64,000 bases of DNA from Terribacillus halophilus (GTDB lineage Bacteria > Bacillota > Bacilli > Bacillales > Amphibacillaceae), in contig NZ_FMZB01000004.1 of NCBI RefSeq assembly GCF_900101385.1, positions 1 through 64,000 of the forward strand. The letters run 5' to 3'. Shown one piece after another: positions 26,305-35,485 of the stretch. The notes beneath the pieces were generated by a model. It had not been told where the DNA came from, did no database searches, and worked only from the letters and a program-made list of their open reading frames with translations. The position numbers and the translations under genes were made by a program. Every line of letters starts with the position of its first letter. Positions within the stretch are counted from its first letter, which is position 1.

Positions 26305-27057
26305 ATGAAAAATAGATATGTCGTCATCGCAGCAAGTTTGGCTGCTTTGTCTCTTGTTTTGGCAATTATGACGTATCAGAATCGTTCCAATGATTTGCAT
26401 GCGGAATCAGACATTTCAACGAGAAAAGAAGAAATTTCCCAAAAAGAAGGGGTACCTGAAACCTCTTTAGTAGAGGATGGTCCTTTGGATGTACCGCTCC
26501 TGAATCAGATGGACGCACCCCAGCTTTATAATGGGTGTGAAGTCACCAGCTTGGCGATGATTTTGCAGTATGCAGGATACGATGTGACGAAGAATGATTT
26601 GGCTGATCAGATTGCTTATGTCCCGCTGAATTATAGCAATGGACAGCATGGTGACCCCAATGAGGGATTTGTCGGGGATATGCCGAATGGACCAGGTCTT
26701 GGCGTTTATCACGGACCTATCATGGAGATTGCCAAGGAAATTGCAGGGGATAAAACGGTTGATGTGACAGGTAAATCTGTCGAAGAAGCAATCTACAATC
26801 CATTGGATGACGGCAAGCCGGTGTGGATCATCACGACGGCGAGTATGTCTCCGGTGAATGATATGGAAACTTGGGATACTCCGAATGGTAAGGTGGACGT
26901 AACGTACAGTGTCCATAGTGTGGCAGTAACTGGTTACACCGATGACACTGTCCTTGTCAATAATCCATACGGACAAAAGAATCAGGAAGTGGATCGCGAA
27001 AATTTCGAGCAAGCTTGGGAACAGCTTGGCAGCCAGGCGATTTATATAAATGACTGA
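26305..27057 (+). CDS. Exported C39-like cysteine peptidase (YvpB-like)
   Basis: A 250-residue secreted or membrane-anchored protein with an N-terminal hydrophobic segment (about 7-22) and a peptidase C39-like domain (about 57-240). The Cys is in YNGCEVTSLAM, the His in YSVHSVAVTGY and the third polar residue in NNPYG, so the papain-like triad is complete. No lipobox is obvious. B. subtilis YvpB is similar. It is unlinked to any peptide exporter, so a role in bacteriocin maturation is unlikely; substrate unknown. Confidence 0.82.
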   Translation: MKNRYVVIAASLAALSLVLAIMTYQNRSNDLHAESDISTRKEEISQKEGVPETSLVEDGPLDVPLLNQMDAPQLYNGCEVTSLAMILQYAGYDVTKNDLADQIAYVPLNYSNGQHGDPNEGFVGDMPNGPGLGVYHGPIMEIAKEIAGDKTVDVTGKSVEEAIYNPLDDGKPVWIITTASMSPVNDMETWDTPNGKVDVTYSVHSVAVTGYTDDTVLVNNPYGQKNQEVDRENFEQAWEQLGSQAIYIND

Positions 27058-27059
27058 GA

Positions 27060-27087
27060 AAAGCACAGTTTGCCTGTGCTTTTTTTG
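27060..27087 (+). terminator. Terminator after the C39-like peptidase
   Basis: AAAGCACAG / CTGTGCTTT stem with a 5-base loop and a run of Ts. Confidence 0.85.
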
Positions 27088-27136
27088 CGTCTTGGCAATG
27101 TGCAGGCTACAATGGTAACAGAGTGGAGGTGCAGAA

Positions 27137-27664
27137 ATGGGTCTTGAACCGATACCGGATCATTTGGAAAAAGGACTGCGGCTTTTGTTCATCGGCTTCA
27201 ATCCGAGTGTGCGTTCAGCCGAAACCGGTCATCACTACGCTAATCGGAATAATCGATTTTGGAATATATTGTATCAGGCAGGTATTACAGAACGGAAATT
27301 TGAACCATGTGAAGATCAGGATTTGCTGCAAAGGGGCATAGGTTTCACAAATATCGTAGCCAGACCTACCAAGGCGGCAGCCGATATCACGAAGGAAGAA
27401 TACATAGAAGGGGCACAGCTGCTCCGTGATAAATTACAATACTATCGACCGAAAGTAGCTTGCTTTGTCGGCAAAGGTGTCTTTCAGCAATACAGCAAAG
27501 TGAAACAAACAGGCTGGGGTGTGCAGGCGTCTTCGGTAACGCAGCATGTAACAGAATTTGTAGCGCCTTCCTCAAGCGGGCTTGTACGAATGCCCATGAA
27601 GGAAATCGTCGAAATCTATGCAGAAATACCAGCTATCCTAAAGGAATTGGAGGAGAAAAGATGA
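27137..27664 (+). CDS. mug: Mismatch-specific uracil-DNA glycosylase (Mug type)
   Basis: Single-domain glycosylase of 175 residues that removes uracil or thymine mispaired with guanine, starting base excision repair. The catalytic-site motif is FIGFNPSVRSAETGHHYA with the active-site Asn in GFNPS; a second family motif is near SSSGLVRMP. The ATG follows GGAGGTG with good spacing. It overlaps the downstream SDR gene by four bases. With the ATL gene 3 kb upstream it makes two base-damage genes in this stretch, though not one operon. Confidence 0.9.
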   Translation: MGLEPIPDHLEKGLRLLFIGFNPSVRSAETGHHYANRNNRFWNILYQAGITERKFEPCEDQDLLQRGIGFTNIVARPTKAAADITKEEYIEGAQLLRDKLQYYRPKVACFVGKGVFQQYSKVKQTGWGVQASSVTQHVTEFVAPSSSGLVRMPMKEIVEIYAEIPAILKELEEKR

Positions 27665-28416
27665 AAACGGCAGTAGTGACAGGAGCTTCTCGAGGTCTGG
27701 GAGAGGCTATCGCGAAACAATTAATGGATAAAGGCATGCAAGTGATCGGAGTGGCAAGGAGAAATAGTGATGAACTTTCTTCCTATGAAGGGAAAGAAAA
27801 TGCGGGTTATGCTTACCAATATGGTGACTTGCAAGATACCTCTGCCTGTGCGAGAGTTTTTGAGGAGATGGCGGCAAGTATTTTCTCCAAAGCCAGCGAC
27901 ACTGTCTACTTGATCAATAATGCCGGCGTGGTCGGTCCGATTGCTACAGCAGATTCCTATAGTCTGGAGGAGCTGGAAGCGCACATGGCAATCAACTTGA
28001 CGTCGCCGATCCTTGCTTGTTCGATCTTTCTCAAATATGCCAAAAAATACGAAGTACCTCTCGTGATTGTCAATGTCACTTCAGGTGCTGCGGAACGTTC
28101 TGTGCATGGCTGGAGTGCTTACAGTACATCGAAAGCGGGGATCAATCGCTATACGGAAACGGTAGCACTTGAAGAAACAGAAGCTGGTTCTGGCAATATT
28201 GTCATTGCTTATAATCCTGGCATTATGGATACAGATATGCAAGCGGATATTCGTTCCAGTGCACCGGAGCAATTCCAGGATGTCCAGAAGTTCCGGGATT
28301 ATGTGACGAATCAATCACTAAGGAATCCGATGTTTGTGGCAGGCGTGCTGGCTGACATCCTTACTGGAGAAAAAATCGAAAATGGTAAAAGGTATGCCGT
28401 GAAAGATTATGTTTAA
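27661..28416 (+). CDS. Short-chain dehydrogenase/reductase, benzil reductase-like
   Basis: 251-residue NAD(P)H-dependent oxidoreductase with the complete SDR signature: the TGASRGLGEA nucleotide loop (about 7-16), NNAG (about 85-88), a catalytic Ser in VTSGAAERS and YSTSK for Tyr and Lys. The arginine pair in GVARRN suggests NADPH. Sequence style resembles sepiapterin/benzil reductases such as B. subtilis YueD; the true substrate is unknown. ATGA overlap with mug puts the two in one operon, with no obvious functional link. Confidence 0.82.
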   Translation: MKTAVVTGASRGLGEAIAKQLMDKGMQVIGVARRNSDELSSYEGKENAGYAYQYGDLQDTSACARVFEEMAASIFSKASDTVYLINNAGVVGPIATADSYSLEELEAHMAINLTSPILACSIFLKYAKKYEVPLVIVNVTSGAAERSVHGWSAYSTSKAGINRYTETVALEETEAGSGNIVIAYNPGIMDTDMQADIRSSAPEQFQDVQKFRDYVTNQSLRNPMFVAGVLADILTGEKIENGKRYAVKDYV

Positions 28417-28499
28417 GCCTGCCTGGATAGGTATTTGCCCTTTCCTTTCTGGGTTCTGTACATACAATGCATTATCCTGTAGGAAAAGGGGGAAGTAAG

Positions 28500-28634
28500 A
28501 TGTCTAAAGAAAATGAAGGAGGCTTCGGCTTCGCATTTTTGGTTGTATTGTTCATCCTTTTGATCATTGTGGGTTCATCCTATGTAGGTGGCTACGATTA
28601 TGGCTACGGCTATGGGCATGGCTACCACTATTAA
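28500..28634 (+). CDS. YjcZ-like small membrane protein
   Basis: A 44-residue protein: a short polar start MSKENEGGFG, one membrane helix FAFLVVLFILLIIVG and a Gly/Tyr/His-rich tail GYDYGYGYGHGYHY. Helix and Gly-rich flanks match the YjcZ family of small sporulation-associated proteins. AGGGGGA lies just before the ATG. A CATACA-type -10 element near 28465 could be a mother-cell promoter but has no clear -35. Confidence 0.7.
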   Translation: MSKENEGGFGFAFLVVLFILLIIVGSSYVGGYDYGYGYGHGYHY

Positions 28635-28645
28635 TTCATAAATGA

Positions 28646-28681
28646 AGAAGCTTTGCACATTCCTGTGCAAAGCTTCTTTTT
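28646..28681. terminator. Bidirectional terminator after the YjcZ-like gene
   Basis: Perfect 13-bp stem AGAAGCTTTGCACA / TGTGCAAAGCTTCT, loop TTCC, then TTTTT; also serves the convergent ABC permease gene. Confidence 0.85.
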
Positions 28682-30314
28682 ATCTTGTCAGTGTTGTGCG
28701 GTCAGCTGACTTTAGTAATCGGCTGATTATGTATAGTAACAGAGCGATAAGGCCGCACATATACAAAACGGTGACGATTAGTGAAGCTAGCATCTGCAAT
28801 TTAAGAGCGAATAAAAAAGCGATCAAAAAACTCATGGAGCCAGCGGATATGACAAGGGCGATAAGGCTGGCCAATCTGTTTTGGAATAGCTCGGTTTCTT
28901 CTGTCCAGCCAAGCTTCGGATACAAAAGATCGCTCAGCATGCCGACAATAGTCACAGCTGCATTGACTAGTAACGCAAGGAATAACCAAAGCAATGCTTC
29001 TCCGACATTCATCTGCAAAACAGGAATCGCTACCAGGAATAACACGATGATAGGCAGCAGATTGATCAAGAATGCAGCCTGTAATTTGGCCAAAACGATT
29101 TGCCTCATACGCAAGGGCAGGAACAGATGTGCTTCCCAGCTTTGACCATCTTTTGAGAAGCTGACAATACTTATCGGATTCAGGCCGATGGAAAAAATGT
29201 TTGTTGCCAGAATGACGACAAATAACATACTGCCGTCTATGTCCTTTACCAAATCTGCTGCAGTGCTGAAATCTCCCATGAAGAAAATGACAACCAATAA
29301 TGCCGGCATCACAAGCGCCCCAGCAACACATTGCAAAAAGAACGTCGGCGTCCGGAATATGGTCTGGATTTCTTTCGTGCGATACGCATGGATGATGGAC
29401 CGCTGTTTTTGGGATACCCCTTTGCCACTGAATATTTTACCGGAGCCCGTGTTCAGTCCTAATGCCCCTTTTAGATAGAATTTTTGGGCAGCCACATAGA
29501 AAAGCAGAGTCGCTAGAAACGCTGTCAATAATACAGCGACAAAGTAAAGCAAGGCTTGCCAAGAGGCGGAGAAGGTCAGTAAGTTCGTCATGAGCGCAGC
29601 AGGTGGATAATATAATGTCGCTACTTGCAGCAATCCGCCTTTTTCTGAGCTGGAGGCGAGAAGCTGGGCGATTTTCTCTGGATCTTGCTGCATACGCAAG
29701 ACAACATTCAGTAAGATAAGCAGCAAAAAGCCGACAATCCCGCCGATTACTTTACTTCTATCCTTATTCTTCCCTTTGTTGATGAACTGCATCGCAAACA
29801 TGACGATTACAGCTGCCAGCGAATAAGGAATGAGCGGAATCAGTAAAAAAAGCAGCAGAGCATAAAGAAAGTACATGGCACCTGCACCTGAAAGCAAGCC
29901 ATAGTAAATACTGACCGGCAAATAGGCAGCAGCTGAAATCAAATATACATAAAGCAGCGGATTCAATGATTTGGCTACCAGCAGCTGAAAGGATTGCACC
30001 GGAAAATGAAGGAATGAAGTGATATCTTCCGTGAAATAAAAGGTGTTCATGATCAGCGCCAATGAAAAGATAAACACAATTAAAAAATGCATGAGGAATA
30101 GAGTTCCCAATATGATATTGGTATTCCCCGATGGTTCGAGCAATGTATACATCGCTTCGATGACCTGCAGCATGAATCCGCCGAAAATCAGGCCGAGAAA
30201 AAGTAAAGCAAATAACCCGGCTATTAGGCCGATTACGACGCTTGGCTTTTTGAATACATTGGCATATTGCATCTTCAGCTGAATGCGAATAAGGGCGCTG
30301 ATCGGTTTATGCAT
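28680..30314 (-). CDS. ABC exporter permease, large ABC-2 type
   Basis: 544-residue membrane protein with about twelve hydrophobic segments in two halves, of the putative ABC-2 exporter family (PF16949-like). A polar region around GSGKIFSGKGVSQKQRSIIHAYRTKEIQTIFRTP joins the halves. Its start overlaps the end of the ATPase gene by eight bases, so the two form one transporter. B. subtilis YthQ is a possible relative. No substrate clue. Confidence 0.8.
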   Translation of the reverse strand: MHKPISALIRIQLKMQYANVFKKPSVVIGLIAGLFALLFLGLIFGGFMLQVIEAMYTLLEPSGNTNIILGTLFLMHFLIVFIFSLALIMNTFYFTEDITSFLHFPVQSFQLLVAKSLNPLLYVYLISAAAYLPVSIYYGLLSGAGAMYFLYALLLFLLIPLIPYSLAAVIVMFAMQFINKGKNKDRSKVIGGIVGFLLLILLNVVLRMQQDPEKIAQLLASSSEKGGLLQVATLYYPPAALMTNLLTFSASWQALLYFVAVLLTAFLATLLFYVAAQKFYLKGALGLNTGSGKIFSGKGVSQKQRSIIHAYRTKEIQTIFRTPTFFLQCVAGALVMPALLVVIFFMGDFSTAADLVKDIDGSMLFVVILATNIFSIGLNPISIVSFSKDGQSWEAHLFLPLRMRQIVLAKLQAAFLINLLPIIVLFLVAIPVLQMNVGEALLWLFLALLVNAAVTIVGMLSDLLYPKLGWTEETELFQNRLASLIALVISAGSMSFLIAFLFALKLQMLASLIVTVLYMCGLIALLLYIISRLLKSADRTTLTR

Positions 30315-31029
30315 CCTGTGTCAACTCCAGGAAAATATGCTCCAAGCTCTCATCGGATTGGAATCTTTCCCGCATCTTTGGCAATGTTCCTTGGAACAGC
30401 AGCTCGCCTTTTCGGATAATGGCCACCTCATCACAAAGCTGTTCGACAACCTCCAGTACATGCGAGGAGAAAAAGACGGTATTACCGTTCGCCGCATGCT
30501 GACGCATCAGCTCTTTCAACTGATAAGAGGATTTAGGATCCAATCCTGTCATCGGCTCATCTAGAATCCAGACAGAGGGCTGCTGGACGAGCATGCCGGT
30601 GATGAACAGCTTCTGTCGCATGCCGTGCGAGTATGTTTTGATTTGATCACCCAATGCTTCATAGATGCTGAACATTTTTGCGTATTGTTCGATTCTCTCT
30701 GTCCGGACATCTCGATCGATGCCATAGATATCACCAATAAAGTGGAGATAATCAAGGCCATTGAGACGCAGGAATAGATCTGGACTATCCGGGACATAGC
30801 CGAATTCTTGTTTTGCTGCAATGGTGTCCGACGCTATATCCTTACCATTGATGGTGATGGAGCCAGTATCAACCGGCAGGATGCCGGTTACCATTTTAAT
30901 CGTGGTTGATTTACCAGCGCCATTTGGACCCAGGAATGCAAAAATCTTTCCGCTTGGGACTGTCAGGCTGATATCGTTCACAGCAATTTTATTTCCATAT
31001 TGTTTATGTACATGGTCTATTTGTATCAA
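30307..31029 (-). CDS. ABC exporter ATPase
   Basis: ATPase partner of the large permease, 240 residues. Walker A GPNGAGKST, signature YSHGMRQK, Walker B VWILDEPMTGLDP and the switch His in FFSSHVLE are intact. I choose the TTG at 31029, eight bases after AAGGAGG; the upstream ATG would add 19 residues that do not fit the family and lack a ribosome site. B. subtilis YthP may be the counterpart. Divergent from psiE. Confidence 0.85.
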   Translation of the reverse strand: MIQIDHVHKQYGNKIAVNDISLTVPSGKIFAFLGPNGAGKSTTIKMVTGILPVDTGSITINGKDIASDTIAAKQEFGYVPDSPDLFLRLNGLDYLHFIGDIYGIDRDVRTERIEQYAKMFSIYEALGDQIKTYSHGMRQKLFITGMLVQQPSVWILDEPMTGLDPKSSYQLKELMRQHAANGNTVFFSSHVLEVVEQLCDEVAIIRKGELLFQGTLPKMRERFQSDESLEHIFLELTQDA

Positions 31030-31175
31030 TGCATAAACCTCCTTGTATGTTACTTCCATTCTGGTCGTTATTTGCCAAATATTCAAGGGGATTGTGTATA
31101 AAAAAAGCCAATATCCTTACCGCATATAACACGGGAACTTCCAATATATTTAAGACAAGCCTGGGAGGGATGCAT

Positions 31176-31598
31176 ATGCGTGATTTACAGAGAAAAACAG
31201 CGTTTATAGCTGTATTTCTCCAAACAGTACTTAATTTTACATTGACCATACTCGCGATGATACTCGTTGTTTTCCTATTGAAAAAAACAGTATTCATCTT
31301 TGATGTACTGTTGATTCAGAATGAAGAGGTTGGTTATTTTTATTTAGCTGAAGGAATCATCGTTTATTTCCTCTATTTTGAATTTATCAGTTTGATCATC
31401 AAGTACTTTACCCATAACTATCATTTTCCGCTGCGTTATTTTATCTATATCGGTATAACGGCAATTATTCGACTTATCATAATCGATCACGAACATCCGC
31501 ACACCATTCTTCTGTATGCATTGGCAATTGTTTTGCTTGTGTTTGCCCTCTTGATAGCGAACCATTCCAATATGAAAGACGACGATCAATTGGATTGA
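31176..31598 (+). CDS. psiE: PsiE-family membrane protein
   Basis: 140-residue membrane protein with four hydrophobic helices (starting near 15, 55, 85 and 110), matching the phosphate-starvation-inducible PsiE family in length and in the block YFTHNYHFPLRYFIYIGITAI. The start is the second of two close ATGs, seven bases after GGGAGG. The function of PsiE is not established, and phosphate control is known only from E. coli. I see no Pho box. Confidence 0.8.
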   Translation: MRDLQRKTAFIAVFLQTVLNFTLTILAMILVVFLLKKTVFIFDVLLIQNEEVGYFYLAEGIIVYFLYFEFISLIIKYFTHNYHFPLRYFIYIGITAIIRLIIIDHEHPHTILLYALAIVLLVFALLIANHSNMKDDDQLD

Positions 31599-31691
31599 AT
31601 GAAATAGTCAGCGTAACAATTTAACCGGATTGGCATAATATGATACACTCTATAATGGAAAAGTAAGCTTTGCCGTTAGAAAGGAAGAGAA

Positions 31692-32450
31692 ATGATGATC
31701 AATCGCAAAAGCGCGCGTGAAATAGAAATGATGCGAGCTGCTGGTGAGCTGCTCGCCAATATCCATAAAGAAATCCGCGGTATGATCAAGCCGGGCATCA
31801 CTACAATGGAAATCGACCAGTTTGTGGAGGAGTACTTAGCCAAGCATGGTGCAACAGCAGAGCAGAAGGGTTACAATGGTTATGCTTATGCAACATGTGC
31901 CTCTATCAATGATGAAATCTGCCACGGATTCCCAAGAAATGAACCGCTGAAAAATGGAGACATCGTCACAATTGATATGGTTGTGAATCTGAATGGTGGA
32001 TTAGCTGATTCTGCCTGGACTTATGGAGTGGGTGAAATCAGTGAAGCAGCACAGCGTTTGCTTGATGTAACGAAAGAATCTTTGTACAAAGGGATAGAAA
32101 AAGCACAGCCGGGCGCCCGCATAGGTGATATCGGCCATGCAATCCAACAATTCGCAGAAGCAGAAGGTTATTCTGTTGTACGTGATTTCACAGGGCACGG
32201 AATCGGCCCAACCATCCATGAGGATCCGCATATTCCTCACTTCGGATTGCCGAATAAAGGCCCTCGTTTGAAAGAGGGTATGGTCATTACAATCGAGCCT
32301 ATGATCAATATCGGCGAATGGGGCAGTCAGATGGATGATAATAACTGGACAGCCCGCACGGTCGATGGTTCTTTGTCGGCTCAATATGAACATACTATCG
32401 TGATTACAAAAGATGGTCCTGTCATCCTGACAAACCAAGACGAAGAATGA
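31692..32450 (+). CDS. map: Methionine aminopeptidase, type I
   Basis: Removes the initiator Met from nascent proteins. 252 residues with the five metal ligands of the family: Asp in TIDMVV, Asp in LADSAWTY, His in FTGHGIG, Glu in TIEPMI and Glu in YEHTI, plus the substrate-pocket His in EICHGFP. It is a stand-alone copy, not the one in the ribosomal protein cluster, and so is probably the second enzyme like B. subtilis YflG/MapB. ATG 31692 or 31695 behind AAAGGAAGAG. Confidence 0.92.
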   Translation: MMINRKSAREIEMMRAAGELLANIHKEIRGMIKPGITTMEIDQFVEEYLAKHGATAEQKGYNGYAYATCASINDEICHGFPRNEPLKNGDIVTIDMVVNLNGGLADSAWTYGVGEISEAAQRLLDVTKESLYKGIEKAQPGARIGDIGHAIQQFAEAEGYSVVRDFTGHGIGPTIHEDPHIPHFGLPNKGPRLKEGMVITIEPMINIGEWGSQMDDNNWTARTVDGSLSAQYEHTIVITKDGPVILTNQDEE

Positions 32451-32454
32451 TGAG

Positions 32455-32488
32455 AAGCCTATACCATTTCATCGGTATAGGCTTTTTT
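32455..32488. terminator. Bidirectional terminator after map
   Basis: Perfect 11-bp stem AAGCCTATACC / GGTATAGGCTT followed by Ts, between map and the convergent cation exporter gene. Confidence 0.85.
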
Positions 32489-33349
32489 CTATGGTTCAAT
32501 ATGGATGAGAGTGTGGAAGATATCGTGTTTTTTAATCAGCAGTTTTTCCAATCTTTCCGTGATGGCATGGCTTTCTTTCACATTGAGCGATGCATCGACC
32601 CGGATGATGACATCGACTAAGGATTGATTACCATGGAGCCTGGCTTTGATTTCGACGACTTCGAGCACGTCTTTGTCCTGTAAGATACTATGACGGATTT
32701 TCAATAGTCTATCTGCATCATACCCATCTGTCAGGGAATAAGTGGCGTCATAGAAAATATCCCATGCCGTTTTACATATCAATATCCCCACAATGAATCC
32801 TGCCAGCGGATCCAGCCAGTAATAGCCGAACTGGGCGCCGAAAATGCCGATGAAAGCACCTAAACTGACTATTCCGTCAGAACGATTATCCTGAGCAGCG
32901 GCCATCAGTGCCGGACTTTTAATACGATTGGCGAGGGCTGCATTGTAACGGTACACCGCCATCATGACAAAAAAGGCTCCTAAGGCCGTCCAGCCTGTCA
33001 GCATATCAGGCTGAACGTAATCTGGCTGCATCAACCGCTCAAATGTATCGAGTAAAACATGAAGTCCAACGGAAATCATGATGAAAGCTGCAACAAGCGA
33101 TGCGACGGTCTCCGCTCGGAAATGTCCGTATTTATGTTCCAGATCAGGCGGTTTGCGCGATATACGCAGTCCCACCAGTACCGCAACAGAAGCTACAACA
33201 TCGGTTGTATTATTAAGCCCGTCCGCAAGCAGCGCATCAGAATCCCCGATGTAGGCGACAAGCAGTTTGATAAAGGATAACAGCAAATAAGCTGTGATAC
33301 TGAGCAAGGCTCCTTTCTCACCAGCTCGCAAATTATCATACTGGCTCAT
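32489..33349 (-). CDS. CDF-family cation exporter, manganese type
   Basis: Proton-coupled divalent metal exporter of 286 residues with six membrane helices and a C-terminal cytoplasmic metal-sensing domain (about 205-286). The transport site reads NNTTD in the second helix and DNRSD in the fifth; Asn-x3-Asp with Asp-x3-Asp, instead of the His-x3-Asp of zinc exporters, marks the manganese branch (MneP/MneS in B. subtilis). The start is the Met of MSQYDNLRAG behind GGAGGA. No yybP-ykoY-type manganese riboswitch is visible upstream. Confidence 0.85.
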   Translation of the reverse strand: MSQYDNLRAGEKGALLSITAYLLLSFIKLLVAYIGDSDALLADGLNNTTDVVASVAVLVGLRISRKPPDLEHKYGHFRAETVASLVAAFIMISVGLHVLLDTFERLMQPDYVQPDMLTGWTALGAFFVMMAVYRYNAALANRIKSPALMAAAQDNRSDGIVSLGAFIGIFGAQFGYYWLDPLAGFIVGILICKTAWDIFYDATYSLTDGYDADRLLKIRHSILQDKDVLEVVEIKARLHGNQSLVDVIIRVDASLNVKESHAITERLEKLLIKKHDIFHTLIHIEP

Positions 33350-33467
33350 ATGTAAAATTTCCTCCGATCTCATTCTGAAGCAGGAACGGTTAATGCATGT
33401 CCAGAATGGGTACAAGATAGTACATTATATTCTTCTGCTTGATCAATATACGAAGGGGTTGAAAAAA

Positions 33468-33692
33468 ATGAGCCAGGAAAAGATCATCATTGAAGGCAGT
33501 TGTGAGGGGATGCGTTTTTACAAGGAGCTGGATATCGTGATCAGCCCAGAGGCCGAGACACCGGAGCAAGCGATCATCCGATTCTACGGAAGCGAAGCAG
33601 AGAATTTCGAGATGCTGGCCAGGGAACAAGGCTGGCGGAATTGTTATTGGACTTATGCAGACGATTCAGTCCTGCTGCCGCAGGCAAATTGA
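33468..33692 (+). CDS. Small acidic hypothetical protein
   Basis: 74-residue soluble protein starting MSQEKIIIEGSCEG with Cys12 and Cys56 and several aromatic residues near the end (GWRNCYWTYAD). The ATG follows AGGGGTTG; longer in-frame ORF upstream lacks a ribosome site. Divergent from the cation exporter gene. No family recognised. Confidence 0.65.
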   Translation: MSQEKIIIEGSCEGMRFYKELDIVISPEAETPEQAIIRFYGSEAENFEMLAREQGWRNCYWTYADDSVLLPQAN

Positions 33693-33716
33693 TCCCAGAT
33701 TTAGCTGGGATTTTTT
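33692..33716 (+). terminator. Terminator after the small hypothetical gene
   Basis: ATCCCAG / CTGGGAT stem with a 6-base loop and TTTTTT; it starts at the stop codon. Confidence 0.8.
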
Positions 33717-33781
33717 ATCTGGATAAAAACCTCGTGCCTTGCAGAAAATGAAAGTAGTTTGCGAAAGGCAGGAGACGACAT

Positions 33782-35041
33782 ATGGGTGAAACAAATAAAA
33801 TAGCAAGTAAATCACCAAAGGATATGCGCTGGGCAATCGTGTCGCTGGCATCCATCCCGTTGATCATGACACTGGGGAATTCGATGCTGCTGCCAGTGCT
33901 CCCGTTGATGGAGGATGAACTGGACATAACGAAACTCCAGTCGAGTTTCATCATTACATTTTATTCTATTGTAGCCATCCTATTCATTCCTGTTGCTGGC
34001 TTTTTGTCTGATCGTTTCGGGCGAAAAGCAGTAATTCTGCCTTCACTGGTCATTGCCGGGGCAGGTGGACTCATAGCAGGAATCTTTTCCACCGGAAGTG
34101 AAAACCCGTATCTTTGGATTTTGATAGGCAGGGTCCTCCAAGGGATAGGCGTAGCCGGAGCAGCGCCAGTGGTCCTTCCGCTTGTCGGGGATATGTTCGA
34201 AAAAGAAGAGGATGTCAGCGCTACACTCGGTATTGTCGAAACCGCCAATACTTTCGGGAAAGTATTGAGCCCGGTGCTTGGGGCGTTGCTGGCAGGTTTC
34301 CTGTGGTATTTACCGTTTTATGCAATCCCCGTTTTTTGTGCCATTTCCTTTTTGCTGATTCTCTTCCTAATCAAAAAGCCAAAAGAAGATAAGAAAGGCA
34401 GTGACTTCAAAACGTTTATGAAGAATGCAAAGGCGACATTCCATGAACATGGCGGCTGGCTGACAGCAACCTTCCTTATCGGTGCCATTCTTATGTTCCT
34501 TCTTTTTGGCATCCTTTTTTATTTGAGCACAGTACTGGAAGAGAAGTACGGTATGCAAGGCATACTGAAAGGGGCGGTGTTGGCCATCCCATTGGCAGCT
34601 TTGTGCTTGGCTTCCTATTTGACCGGAAAATGGATCAAGAGCAACGGTAAACTGATGAAATGGATCACATTCACAGGTGTAGTCTGTACAGGAGTCGTAA
34701 CGATTGCGCTCTATTTTTCAAAAGGAATCGTTTTTATGATGGCGGTATTCCTTGTGGCGGGTGTAGGCATCGGAGCGGGACTGCCTTGTTTGGATTCATT
34801 GGTTACGAGCAATATGGAAAAGGAAGTACGAGGAACGGTCACATCCTTGCTGAGCGCCATGCGTTATGTGGGTGTGGCAGCTGGTCCGCCGGTGGTTGCT
34901 ATTTTGCTTAAGGCAGATCTTATCTGGTTGATTGTGACATTTGCCGGTGCAGCTCTCATTGCAGCTTTACTGACATTGAAATTCATCAAGCCGCCCGATC
35001 CTGAGGAGCAAAAACATCACCCTGTTCCGCATTTACATTAA
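33782..35041 (+). CDS. MFS drug/metabolite exporter
   Basis: 419-residue secondary transporter with 12 predicted membrane helices. The loop 2-3 motif GFLSDRFGRKAV and the GRVLQGIGVAGAAPVVLPLVGD signature of motif C place it in the 12-helix drug:proton antiporter group. It is similar in style to B. subtilis YmfD and relatives, but the substrate is not visible. The His-rich C-terminus HHPVPHLH is notable. ATG after GGCAGGAG; no regulator next to it. Confidence 0.82.
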   Translation: MGETNKIASKSPKDMRWAIVSLASIPLIMTLGNSMLLPVLPLMEDELDITKLQSSFIITFYSIVAILFIPVAGFLSDRFGRKAVILPSLVIAGAGGLIAGIFSTGSENPYLWILIGRVLQGIGVAGAAPVVLPLVGDMFEKEEDVSATLGIVETANTFGKVLSPVLGALLAGFLWYLPFYAIPVFCAISFLLILFLIKKPKEDKKGSDFKTFMKNAKATFHEHGGWLTATFLIGAILMFLLFGILFYLSTVLEEKYGMQGILKGAVLAIPLAALCLASYLTGKWIKSNGKLMKWITFTGVVCTGVVTIALYFSKGIVFMMAVFLVAGVGIGAGLPCLDSLVTSNMEKEVRGTVTSLLSAMRYVGVAAGPPVVAILLKADLIWLIVTFAGAALIAALLTLKFIKPPDPEEQKHHPVPHLH

Positions 35042-35123
35042 TTTAACCAACTAATCAGAAAATTGTTGCAAAATTAATGTTAATCCCGCATAATGGAAAA
35101 AAGGAACCAGGGGGAATCGTTCC

Positions 35124-35363
35124 ATGAAAAAGCATAAAGTTGTCTATCGTCTGCAAAGAACGAAGAGGAAGCGTCCTTATGTTACGGCAAAACGGGAGAT
35201 TTCGTTTGAAGTGAAGCTTGCCACGAGACTTATGCTGGATGAATTTTACTTTACCTGGAACAAGAACAGACTGGAAGCCCAAATTAATGCATGCATCGAT
35301 AATAAAGATGAAGAACGATTTAGGGAATTGAGTGCAGCTTATCGCCCTTATGTTCTGGAATGA
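35124..35363 (+). CDS. IDEAL-domain small protein
   Basis: 79-residue protein with a basic N-terminal third (KHKVVYRLQRTKRKRPYV) and a C-terminal IDEAL-type domain, seen as LMLDEFYFTW followed by the two-helix pattern AQINACIDNKDEERFRELSAAYR. IDEAL domains occur in small Bacillales proteins such as YpiB and ComK-pathway relatives and probably mediate protein contacts. Function unknown. ATG behind AGGGGGA. Confidence 0.7.
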   Translation: MKKHKVVYRLQRTKRKRPYVTAKREISFEVKLATRLMLDEFYFTWNKNRLEAQINACIDNKDEERFRELSAAYRPYVLE

Positions 35364-35485
35364 TATCATATAATTACATGATCTGCGTTGTCATCGGACA
35401 AGGCAGGTCTTTTTACGTGCGATAAAATTTGATAGCTATGCTATAATAGCTTCAAAACTAGATGTACGAAGAGGAGATTTTAGAA

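Noticed and set aside
26305-27057. Bacteriocin-processing C39 peptidase
   Set aside because: No ABC exporter fused or adjacent and no double-glycine leader peptide nearby; it fits the stand-alone YvpB-like type.
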